Assembly: GCA_021234535.1 (NCBI GenBank) | Contig: CM037830.1 | Location: forward strand, 3,384,170 to 3,448,169 | DNA from: Stichopus chloronotus | Taxonomy: Eukaryota > Echinodermata > Holothuroidea > Aspidochirotida > Stichopodidae | DNA: 64,000 nt | Reading direction: 5' to 3' | Shown here: positions 50,301-62,300 of the stretch, piece after piece | Layout: every line of letters starts with the position of its first letter | Position numbering within the stretch: the stretch's first letter is position 1 | Program-made: the position numbers and the translations under genes | Notes under the pieces: model-generated | Database searches by the model: none | What the model was told of the DNA's origin: nothing | What the model saw: the letters and a program-made list of their open reading frames with translations, nothing else

Positions 50301-53300
50301 ACTTTCAGTTTCCCTAATAGGAGATAGAGCCCATCAAATAACTAAATACATGTTGATATTCAATTTGACACAAATATACATACAGTTACATATTTTGGGG
50401 AGCACCATTTTCTGCTCCAAATTTAGTGATGGTGAGTCACCCCGACGTCAGCATTCCACCAGAAAACATCTTGAGATGACTGTAGATATTAATGGGTTTA
50501 TTTGCAATAAAATTCAGTAATGCAAAGGTCACAACTTTTTGTAAAGCCTCAATGCAAGTTTTTCTACAGAAGACCAGAGGACCAGAGAAAATATTGATTC
50601 ACAATTATTGTGAAGGTCATATGAAATCAAATTGCAACTGGGCTTTTCTTAGGTCGCAAGTTGTCGCAAAACGTGTATTTCATACCTTGCGTATTAATGA
50701 TGAAAGCTTTTGTGATGGCTTACATTAACATAATGAAGTTTTAAGCATTCACTACATGACTCATTGGACAAAGCTGAAGAAGTTTACAAGATAATTTCTT
50801 TTACATTCTGTGGCCGTCTTATAGACATTGTGAAGGTTTTTACTCCCTGACAGAAGTATCGTATCTTGGGAATTTCACAGGTCACGCTCTGTAAGGTGCT
50901 ACACATTTCACTAATCAATTGGGTGCTCTAAAGTTGTGTATTTCTTGCACTGGTGTTGACAGATGGTGTTTATCTGTATTTCAATGTTGTATGAATGTAT
51001 GGTATTCATCATGGATGCTTTACTGTGAAACGAAATTACATGGAACTGAAATTAGTTTTATATGGAACATTTCTTTTCCAAAATTCACTTTTTTGCTTTT
51101 TTTCAAGGTCAAACTATAACCTCTTCCTATATCGTGTCTTCTTAGAATTCTCCAGGAGAACTTAATCCGATCACATTCGGCAGGGGTAGGAGAACCTCTT
51201 ACACCTGAACACACCCGTAAACTTCTAGCTCTACGAATCAACGTCCTAGCCAAGGGTTATAGCGGCATTTCTCCGGGAACGTTGCAGAAGTTGGTCGCTG
51301 CTTTCAATGGTAAGATATTCCCTGTTTCAGTGTTTAATTTTCATTATATCCTTACCATATGTTTATTTTGGATTATGGAATTCACTGTCTCATATAGACA
51401 TCCATCGGAGGCCTCCACGCACTGAACGTAACATGGTTCAGAAGGTGCAAACAGTGTAATACAAACGGTGTAAAGTACATTGATCTTTTTACCAGCTAGT
51501 TTTTGGCATAGTCATGATGGAACTGAGTTATGATTGTATGTCTTGGAAGGGTATTCAGGATATTGTGAAGGCATTAGTATTTGTCATTGACTACAGACAA
51601 CTACAGACTCCTTGATAATTGTCTATGGAATTAATTCATTATGTTATTCTAGCGACAGATGTATGCCCAGCAGGAAATATCTGAACGTTGTTATGTTGTC
51701 GTGTATCTTCTTTTTTTTTTTGATAATCGTAACCATGCAATCATGCTGGCATGTATGTGTTAAAGGGTCTGTGTATGTGATGTCCTGTTTGTAAACAAGT
51801 TACTTCAGTAAGGGAAACTTGTAATGAGTTGACCGTTGAATGTCATTTGCAGGTGTTTAAATTTGTCATTTGAGTTCAGTACAGGTCAAATTACAAAAAA
51901 TGATGACAGACTATATTGCAGCAAAAAAAAATATTGCAGGAAAAAAAAAAAATGGTGGACTGATTTCTCATTGGTATGTGGGCTAATTCACTGGATCCCA
52001 GTGAAGTAGCACTACATTGTTTCATTGAGTACAACAAGCCTATAGCCTGTATTATGGTGATGGAGCCCAAAGTTGTTTGGGATTTTCCCACATGAGACTA
52101 CCTTCGTGCGAGGTTCATGACACAATTGCGGGATTCATGCGATCCCGCTTCTTAGGGCGAACACATCTGAGACAACCAAATCATTAATAGTGAAGAGAAT
52201 GATGGAAGCTTCTCATCTTTAAATGCATTTATGATTGTGTCAATCTACACTTTCTCATGGTACATCCGACATCGTTTTGTCGCAACCAATTTACAAAATG
52301 TCATAAAGTTGCAGCGATATGTCGTCAGTTTTTGTCTCATTCTTATTGGCATCACATATTTTTGTATTTATTTTCTTGAAACTTCAGCTTCCTGTTTACC
52401 ATGGGTACCCCAGAAAGGTACCGTTGGCGCCAGTGGAGACCTTGCCCCTCTGTCACATCTGGCTCTAGGGTTGATGGGTGAAGGAAAAATGTGGAGCCCA
52501 AGGAGTGGTTGGGGTGATGCACAGGCGGTGAGCATTTACATCTGTTTAAAGATGATTTTTTGGGGGGGGCTTATTAAATGATGACAGAATTTTGACAGAA
52601 TTTCTACTGTATGTGTGATATTTGAACAATTACCGTGTAGCGAACATGTCATTGCACCTAGCAATGACACTCAGCATTAGTAATATTGATACAACTGTTT
52701 TTGAAGAAACTATGTCTATAGATTAGTTCAACAATGGATGATCATACAGCAATCTAAAACCTGTGAAGTAGTTTTCTCTGTTCCGAGGCCTGATTTGTAA
52801 TGTGGGTCTTGCTTTTCAAACTATTCCTTTCAAATTTGAAAAGTTGTTGGCCCAGCTGTGTAAATATACTTTGAATTATTCATTATAAGGAGGAAATTAA
52901 GTTTTGTGTGCAGTTCACAGATCTCAGTCCAGTATGTTTCCACAGATATTGTCCTCAACATTGCACACAGAGTCACTTAAGTTGGTGTCAGTTAATTCAG
53001 TTGGGGGGTCAATTAAGTTGGCGGGGTCAATAAAATTTGGGGGTCTCATGATCATATCTTTGGTTTTTTTTCTCTTTCTTATCAGATCCTGAAAAGTTAT
53101 GGACTTGAACCTTTGAAATTGCTGCCAAAAGAGGTATGAAGAAGGCAATATTGTTACATGGTTGTTGTTTTTCTGTGTCAATGAAAGGTTTTTCTTTTCA
53201 TGCTTTATTGTCCATTTCAAAATCAGCCTCTTGAGCATCTTTTCTTAATGTTGAAATGTTAAATAATAGATTGTCTTCAACGTTTGAAGTGGTGTTTCAA

Positions 53301-56300
53301 AGGTATGCTCTGTCAGTTGTTCTGTTTAATACCAGGCAAGCATGATGAAAGTGCTTTGATCTTCTCAATCATTCACTGATTGGACATACAGTATCCAACT
53401 AACTTTGTCTACTACTGCTCAAGTGATTATGAAGTTTTGAGAGTGCTAAAATGTTCAACAGACCCTCTTTCATGCCCAATTACACATGTATTACCTATGG
53501 ACATGACACATAATACCCCTTTCCAGGCAGCTCAAGAAAGCCTAGACATTGGATATACACACCTGAATTACTTTATGAGAACGATGTTTAATTGACCATG
53601 TGGATTATCACAGCATGGGGTGATAAAGCTGACCTAAGGCGATAAGGATTTGCAACAAGTTGAACTTCACTATAACAATAGAAAGGTGAGGATGGACGAA
53701 ACAGCTGTTGTTTAGGGTAAGGATTTTGGCCTGATAAAGATGCTCAAGTAGGCATTGCTTACCTAAGATGATTGTACAAAGATGATCAAACTGGACGCAA
53801 GAAATTCAATCTGATTCAAACTTGAGGACATTTCACTATCATTACACTGGTTACAAAACCGCAGAGAAATGGAAAAGCATGTGTGTTTACCTCAATACAG
53901 CAAGTATCTGATAAAAAAAGTCTACTATGATATCAATAAATGATTTTATTCACTTCCATTCTGATTCAAACCAGAGGACATTTTACTGTCTTCCACACTT
54001 ACCTGCATCCTAGCAATTACTGCACTCTCAATTTCTCGTTGATGACGGTTGCCGGGTAACCTCATGACTTTGTGTCCATGATACCAAGTCTGCAAAGCTG
54101 CCCCTTTTTCAAAATCACCACCTACCAAAGTCAAGTGGGATGAACATTACAATTTGGTAATCCATTGTTTGACAAATTAGTCTTTCCTAATATTTCTTTT
54201 GCCAGGTTTCCTCATTTGATACCTCTCTAACGAAAATATTTATGCCAAATGTCCATCATTCATGTATAAGTATACACACAGTAGAACACTATCCAAATAG
54301 AGAGAACGAAGTAAAAAACTGTTGAGCCATTTTTACTACTATAGAAAAGATACATAGGTATCCATATGTTCCTGCCAATGTTTATTGGAGGGTTGTATGA
54401 CCAGACCAACAATAAAAAAAAAGGTAATGTTCACCAAAGCGATGTAAACAAAGGCATGCATGTGTTTGTTTAATGAAATTTGTGTTGTAAATATGATTTC
54501 CTCTACTTAAGCATAGATTAGTGCTCAAACAATAATCGGAATCAAGCTGATTTTAGCATAATTGGTATAAAATCGGAATAAATTTTGTGTAATACCAGTA
54601 ATGAGTACCAATTATTTGAAAACATAAGAAAGGATGAAAATTACAGTTGTTTTTCTAAGTTGCTGTTTGTACTAGAAAAAAGGAAATACCATCTGCATGT
54701 CTGAAACAATGTTTTCCTTTCAAATTAGGTTCCCAAATTTGTGTATTTGTGATCCCTTGTGGTTCGTGATTTCATTGTTTTCGGTGCCGTAAGCTTGGTA
54801 ACTGGCAATACCAGTTCCATGAATTAGTGCCGTAACTATTTTCCATGCCAATGTATCATTCTCTATTCGTACCAGTAACATTGTTACTCTGGTACTCAAT
54901 AGCGCCAATGAGTAATGTGATAAGATATACACAGTCAACCCCTGGCAGACAAGCTGCAGTATTTAACACCCATGTCGAAATTTCTTGCATGCTCCAAACA
55001 CCGTCCGTTGTCGATGGTGTTTCAGTTTGTTTACAGACTGTGATCTCACAGATCATACAGCAGCAGAGTTTGTTAACCACACCTTTTTATCAGAATTTGT
55101 TCCAGCCAGACTGAGGCCGTGTTCCCATTTGAGTGAGCGCAGTGGATCATGGTTTTATTGCATCGAGGGGTGTCGAATAACGTGATCCAGAACCGTGTTC
55201 CCATTTGAGTGAGCGCGGTGGATCAACATGTTATATGAACACATTGCATAAGCATGAAAAGGTCACCAACGTTTACAAGTCGGATATCGCACACTAGCAC
55301 TGTATCACAAAAATGTACATGTGCGCGTGTTGCTAACTGCATGCACACTACAACAGCAGCATAGTATTGGTCATATAATTTTGCAGCTTAGCACTAACTT
55401 TGTTCCCACTTCCACGACGTACTGAGAAGCGTGAGGTATTAACACATGTCAAGAACGTCATTTGTTTTTTAATATGGAGGTAAACATTGCTGGTTTGGCA
55501 AGTTTGCTAGTGCTACTATCTCAGTTAAGAGTTTATTACATCGAAGGCAGTTGACCACTTGACGAATGTTGCTCTTGTTGCACTAAAATGCCATTCGGCA
55601 GTTTATATACACTTTATATCAGGGGTTCAATTTATCGGTAACAGAGCAGATGTAAGAAGAAATTGTTTTAAAAAGCAACATACCGAAAATAAGTCAACGA
55701 ACAGACCAAATTTCTTATAAATTATCAGGGCGCAACTTTAAAATCCGTACCATATGAACGTGCTCGCTAGTTCTTTTAATTATACCTGATACCTTGTCCG
55801 ATTGTTACCGATTCTAAATTAGTACCATTACCAGAATTGCAGTAACTTAGCCCCTTCTCGGTCAATCAGTAGCGAAATACAGGCAGAAAATGTGCGCTGT
55901 ACATGTACACTACACTACTGCACTATGGTGTATACACTTGCCCTACTGGCGACGTGCCCAGCGAGGCTTAAGTTAGAACTAATTACCCACGTTTGCCACC
56001 GGAAAGCAAATGCATGCCGGGAAGGAATAAACCGGAGATCCAGGGTCACTTGATCTACCGATGTGTTCCCATTACGAACTTTGATCCAGAGCGGTCGATC
56101 TGATCTACCCCGATGGGTGCATCAAAATCGGTGGATCTTGATCTTGAGTGAGCGTTGTTGATCCGCGTTCCCATTAGAGTTTGATCTAGCGCGGTAGATC
56201 TTGATCCACTGCGCTCACTCAAATGGGAACAGGACTAAAGGCTATCATTTATAAGCACAGGGATGCTGCAGTCTGGACTGTTTGACCACTTATTCTTGAT

Positions 56301-59300
56301 TAAACAGGGGTGTTAAATCAAGAAAAAGGTGCAAACACTGACTGCAAAGGGAACTTCACCTCCTGGTGCTTGTGGTATTCATGAATGTGAAACATTGTTG
56401 GCATCTCTCCCAGAAAAGATTGCAGTCAAAGTTACTTTGGCGTCCATCTAGAAATAATTGGGTCAGTCTCTGGCCAAATTACTGCCAAAATTCTTCTAGT
56501 ACAAAGAAAGTGGGAATTAACAGTGACGGGTTATTGTCTATATAATGCACATCAAGTCAACAGAGTATTCCCCATGAGCACCGACTGCTGCACTAGCCAC
56601 GAAAAAAAGGAGAGTAAAGCTGCAGGCAGACCATGTATCACAATCCTAAATAAAGCTATCTTTCTACAAATCCAAGCCTTGAATCTTAAAATTTTGAAGC
56701 GACTACAGTTGATAAATAAAACATCAAAATATAATGAAAACATTTCTTTAACTAACCTGAGGTCCGCAATTTTCATATAGTATGCTGATCACTTTGTTGT
56801 TACAATAACGCCATTGTCAAGGTGGTTAGGTTACTTGCTATACCTCATCATGTTAGGATATGATTATTTCAAACTTTCAGAAGATTCTACGTGATTTTTT
56901 CTATTTCTTTTTAACAGACGCTTTTGTACATTATAATTAAAAAATGCATTTAATGTAAATCCCTTTAGATGACATGTGAAATATTTTATGGCGATTTTGA
57001 AGTTTATTTGAGTTTTGAAGCAATATTCATGATCGGACTTTCGTATCCTGAAAGTTGTATCTTTGTTGCACTGTGGTCAATGATTTTCCTACCAAGGTGG
57101 TGTGAACGGCAGCTGGAGGTGAGAAAAGCCCCTGTCTGCACTTTGTTTATGGCTCGTAGTCCGTGGCTACAGAGCTTGAAACATGCTATGGAATTGTACT
57201 GAAATTGATTGCATGCAAAAATTGAATTTTGCCTCTATTTGAAGCAGGAGGCTTGGATGATGATACATACACGAGAATACATGGGGAACAAGGGAAAAGA
57301 CAACTTCACAGATATGTCATTGTCAATTTCATATCTGTAATCGGGTGTTATATCTTAAAAAGCCTTCGTAACATTTACAAGTACTTTGACAAGTTCAAAC
57401 TTTTCTTGATTGTATATGTCAGGGACTTGCTCTCATCAATGGAACTCAGCTCATCACATCACTTGGAGCAGAAGGTAAATACAGTCGTTAGTTACTGCAT
57501 GTCAAAGCATTCGAACCCTGAGGTCTGGGGGTCAATCTTGTATTCCAAGATCTGATACAATTGCTGTTAACTTACAACAGTAATCCAGTGTTAATATGGT
57601 AAATTTCACTGCAAATGACCTCCCTTACAGAACCATGAACTTCTTAACCTATGTGCATTTTTGGTAAGACTAACAAACCTAAACCTAGGGTGTAAATGTC
57701 AAGTTTAGCATAGCTTTAATATTTTGAAATGACTGTTTGTTTCATAGCCATTGCTTACAACTGTGTTTGAGAATTTCAGAATGTAGGTTCTGAACCAACT
57801 AACCTTTGCTGTTGTAGTTGTAGATTAAATAGATCTGTAACCTTTCTTTTATGAAATACTTTATTTGACTGCTTTTTCCTGCAGCTGTTGAAAGAGCTGA
57901 AAATATTGCTAAACAGGCAGATGTGATTGCTGCCCTCACTTTGGAAGTGTTAAAGGGAACCACCACTGCTTTTGAAAGTGGTAAGTTCTTTCCTCCAGTG
58001 GACAATTATTTTATCTTTATAGTGATTGCTTCTCCACTTAGTTTCTTGAGAAAATATTCTTTTCAGAGCAAGCAGTGTGCACTTTTTACTTCTCGTTAGA
58101 GAATCTTTTTAACTTACAGTGTTAACAAAACTGTAGAAGACAGTGAGTCATACTTATGTCAATCTTTTGTGGCAGATAGTTCATTTTTCAAGCGGCACTT
58201 TGAGTTGGTTTCTTGAATTGACTGAATTTTGACAATCTCGTCAAAACTTCTTTCTGTACCTACACCAATCACCAAACTAAGATGATCGCCTTATCCTACA
58301 TACAAAAGAAACTCAAGGGACTGACAAATTAAAGATTTATTACGGGTTTCAAAAATTTGTGACCAGGCACTTTTCATATTACTGTTAACCATATGCATAC
58401 AAATGTTGTTAGCCTGCATCCAAAAATTGAAAGTATTGATGTTTTATTTTTTTTTTGTGTGACCAGTGGATATGGGACTTGACTAATTATGCCAACCATT
58501 ACTATTTGCAATTAACTTTCATGCAACTTAGTTTGCCGCTTGAATTGACACTGTTTATTCAAAATGGAGTATTGGTTATTAATGGAGATTTAAGAATACA
58601 GAGATGGGAGTAGTAAATGTAGTATAGTTAGTTTCTTTCAATTATTTACATTTAATTTGTACATGCAGCCATACACAACATCAGACCGCACAGAGGCCAA
58701 AGAGACGTTGCGTGGAGATTGCGTGCTTTGCTCCACTCAGAGGCCCATCCATCTGAAATTTCCCAAAGTCACCGTTTCTGCGGCAAAGTCCAAGATGCAT
58801 ACACCCTTCGTTGCTGTCCTCAGGTAATGCTAATACTTGGTATATACTTCAAGAAAGCCAACCTCAAGCTGACTTGAATAGACACCTTCTAATCCTATTC
58901 AGTAGAGACTATTTAGTCTATTGATTCCCTGTTGATGTCTGTTCACCTGAGTTTGAGGTTGGTCTACTGGAAGTATCTCCCTAGTACTTAGTCTTGCAGG
59001 AAAACAATTTCAGTGGAATAATATGTTATATTAAGGGGGGAGGAAGTTATGTGTCATCTCTCATTTGCTATTTTCTATTGAGTCAAAATGGTGCTCTGGA
59101 TCAAGGACACTCTAACTTTTGAATGCTTTGCAGTAAAGAGGAGTGCATATGCAGAGATTGCTCCTTGAAGCAGTGTCAGAGGACTAAGAAATACATACGT
59201 GCGATTGTTTGTTAAAGATAGATCAACGTACATTCGCAAAGTTGTACTATTTGTGTCCATACCGTACCTGTGCCTTGATATGTCTGATTTCTTCAAGCTG

Positions 59301-62300
59301 AGACATATTATACTTCTTGTATAATATACATATACATTTATCTATAACACGTACTGTGAAGTTTTCTATCAGGAGTAATAGGATACAGGGCATGTTGACT
59401 ACAGTAAGCATGATGTAAGATGAACCATAGTTTGGTCCAGTTTCATCTCCTCTGTTGCCTCTTTTCTCCTATGTAATACCCTTTTCAAGCTTAATTTTAC
59501 AAGGAGGCTTTGTAGATGAGGTGTATTTTGTCAAAGATATTACATCTTCTACACCTCTCCCGCACATTTTGAGTCTCAGGTATTCATTTTTCTTAAAATC
59601 AGATGTAGTGTATTCACAAGTACATTACAAAATATGAACCAGCTGTGAACGTTTGAGTCGAAATGGCATTGTTTATTGAATTAGCAATTTTGATGCGAAC
59701 CATTCATTGCAAATATCCGATAGTATCACCTCTACTGACATCTACTCTGCTGCCTTTTCCGGTAAAATTTTAACTTCAAATGAATTATTATGTACAACAC
59801 GAGCAGTTCTCCCGTATGATCTGCTGGTTCATCAGAGCATTTAAATACAGAGAGCAATGAAGCTCACCATTTCTGTGGTTGCTACACTGCATGTATGTTG
59901 CAGTTTGATGGTCTTGCTTGCTCTCTGCAGACACAATGCAAACATGCCACTTGTTCTTAAACTGATGAGGAAATTGTCAGTACTGTTGTTTTTTGTTTCA
60001 ATTTTTTTCAGGTCCATGGTATCGTTCATGACACCATTGATTTTGTGAAGGGAATCATTACCACAGAGATGAACAGTGCTACAGACAACCCAGTATCCTC
60101 GAAAAAAAAAAAATCAAATAAAAAATAAAAGAAGAAAAAAATGTGCTTAGCTCTCTTAGTTGATGAGTGTTGTCAAAGAGTCATGAGATTGCTTTGTATA
60201 CGTTATTGTAACCGTGAATTCTGGATTGTTTGCCCCCCTAGAATGTTTAAGTATCACTGTAAGATTTAAACAGATATTTTGTACGAATTTTGATCAGTAA
60301 TGCAAACTTTTTGTATAAGCTGGTCTGGTTTGTAACTGCATGGAGTACAGCTTGACGTTTCATTCTGTTAACTTTTATAGCAAAACTGTACCGTGATGTA
60401 TTTAGTCCAAATGTAGGCTAACTGTGTATTATCAGCAGATATCGTCAGCTACTGAATGCGAATGAATACCAAAAGAAGTAGGGGTCAAAGTTAATCAATT
60501 TATGATAATTTGTGGTTTTTGGAAATGACCATCTCATATTGAAAATTCGGTGTATATACTTTGAGGGATGTTTTTCCCCATTCCATAATGACTTAACTGA
60601 AAGTATACAGATTGTCTTTACAGACCAAAAAGAAATACTCTCGGCAGGAAACTTTCATGGAGAATATCCAGCAAAAGTGAGCAGAGCATTTTAATTGGCT
60701 TCAAAGTTTAGCAGATTTTAGACTAGTGCGGAATGTGTGAGTGAGGACAAGCGTAAATGTATTGTCGCAGAAGACAGAATACAGGTATCTTTGGCCAGAG
60801 AGGCGCAGTGTGTGTACTCTGTGTACGATCTTTGGATTTACTGAGAATCTAGAAGTGGGAAACTGATTCTGCAGTCCTTAAAGTATCTCATACGTGTAAC
60901 ATCAGTGGACTTTACCAAAGAGGATAGCGTACTACTGAAAAGCATATCATCTGTTGATATAGTTTAGAGTGTTGCACACAGATGTATGGAATCTTCACTA
61001 GTCATCCATATAATTTTGCTTTCTAGGTTCCATTCTTTGCATTATTGATGAATATCCAGCAAACCATCTGATATTTGATTATCTTCTCAGAGACAAATAA
61101 TTAAGGGAGTTATAGGCAAGTGGGCTTTTTTTTATTTCGTGTACTATCCTCTTTTAGGTTTTGGATTATCTTGCTATCGGCATTCACGAGCTGGCAAACA
61201 TGAGTGAGAGACGAATAGAGAGACTCATTAACCCAGGTGAGCATCTGCAAATATTGTAATTGTCACATCTCCATACTGGTATGAGCATTAAAGTCATTAT
61301 TTCTGAATGATTTAACATTTTTGCTGTATTCAAAATAAATCTTTTAATCAATCTTTCAAACTTTTGATGTCCTTGACTATGACAAAGTGCTAGCATTGTT
61401 AACAGAGTAAAGTAGCACAATTTCTTTTTGCCATGAGATTTTTCATCATTCATGTAACAAGGACGAAACAATAACTGTTACAGGTACACATGTATGAAAG
61501 TCACTATTTGCACGTGTAGCAAGCTTTTTTTGTGAGTAAAGAAAGTAAGGTCTCAAGGATATATGTGAGTAACTTTTATTCTGTTCATTTGTTTTCATCT
61601 AGACTTGAGTGGACTTCCAGCATTCCTTGTCAAAGATGGTGGATTAAATTCTGGTTTCATGATTGCTCACTGCACGGCTGCCTCTCTTGGTAAGTTATAG
61701 TTGCAACATCGCAACTGTAAATAAAGATAATGACCGATAGGTAAAGGTGGATTGAGCAGGGACAGTAAGAAGGTTGTGGAGGAAACATGAAAGTATTTCT
61801 GTCTCCAGATGCCAAGACCCTTTAGCTCTTGATGACTTTCACTTTTGAATTCATTGTTTGGAATTTTTGAAAGAGTATGCTGTGATCACCTCTCAGCATG
61901 TGAGGGGACACTAAGCATAACTTGCCCCTTGGTGGATTAGATGCTTTAGTCACACTCTGGATTCACACGCCATTCTCCTACCATAAGTAGCAACTCAAAT
62001 GTCAGCATTTGTCCTTCACCTTACTAGCTTCTATGTTTTAGCAATCTTTTCTGATTAACTTTATCAACCTATGACAATTCTGTTACCCTTTCCTTTAAGT
62101 CACAAGATTGCACCATCATATGTCACATGTTCTTATCTGTGCCAGTTTCAGAGAATAAGGTTCTTACCCACCCGGCATCAGTAGACTCATTACCCACCAG
62201 TGCAGGTCAAGAGGATCACGTAGTCCATGGGAGGATTTGCTGCCCGAAAAGCTCTGCAAGTGGTCGAGCATGTCGAGCAAGGTTTGTGCCACTGAAGTGT

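Noticed and set aside
52231..52581. A 116-codon single-exon protein
   Set aside because: Only 52388-52527 is HAL exon 8; the rest of the frame is intron read-through.
60605..60617. Alternative acceptor at TTTACAG before ACCAAAAAG for HAL exon 14
   Set aside because: It gives the wrong frame; the upstream AGTATACAG gives [20 protein letters not shown], which matches the family.
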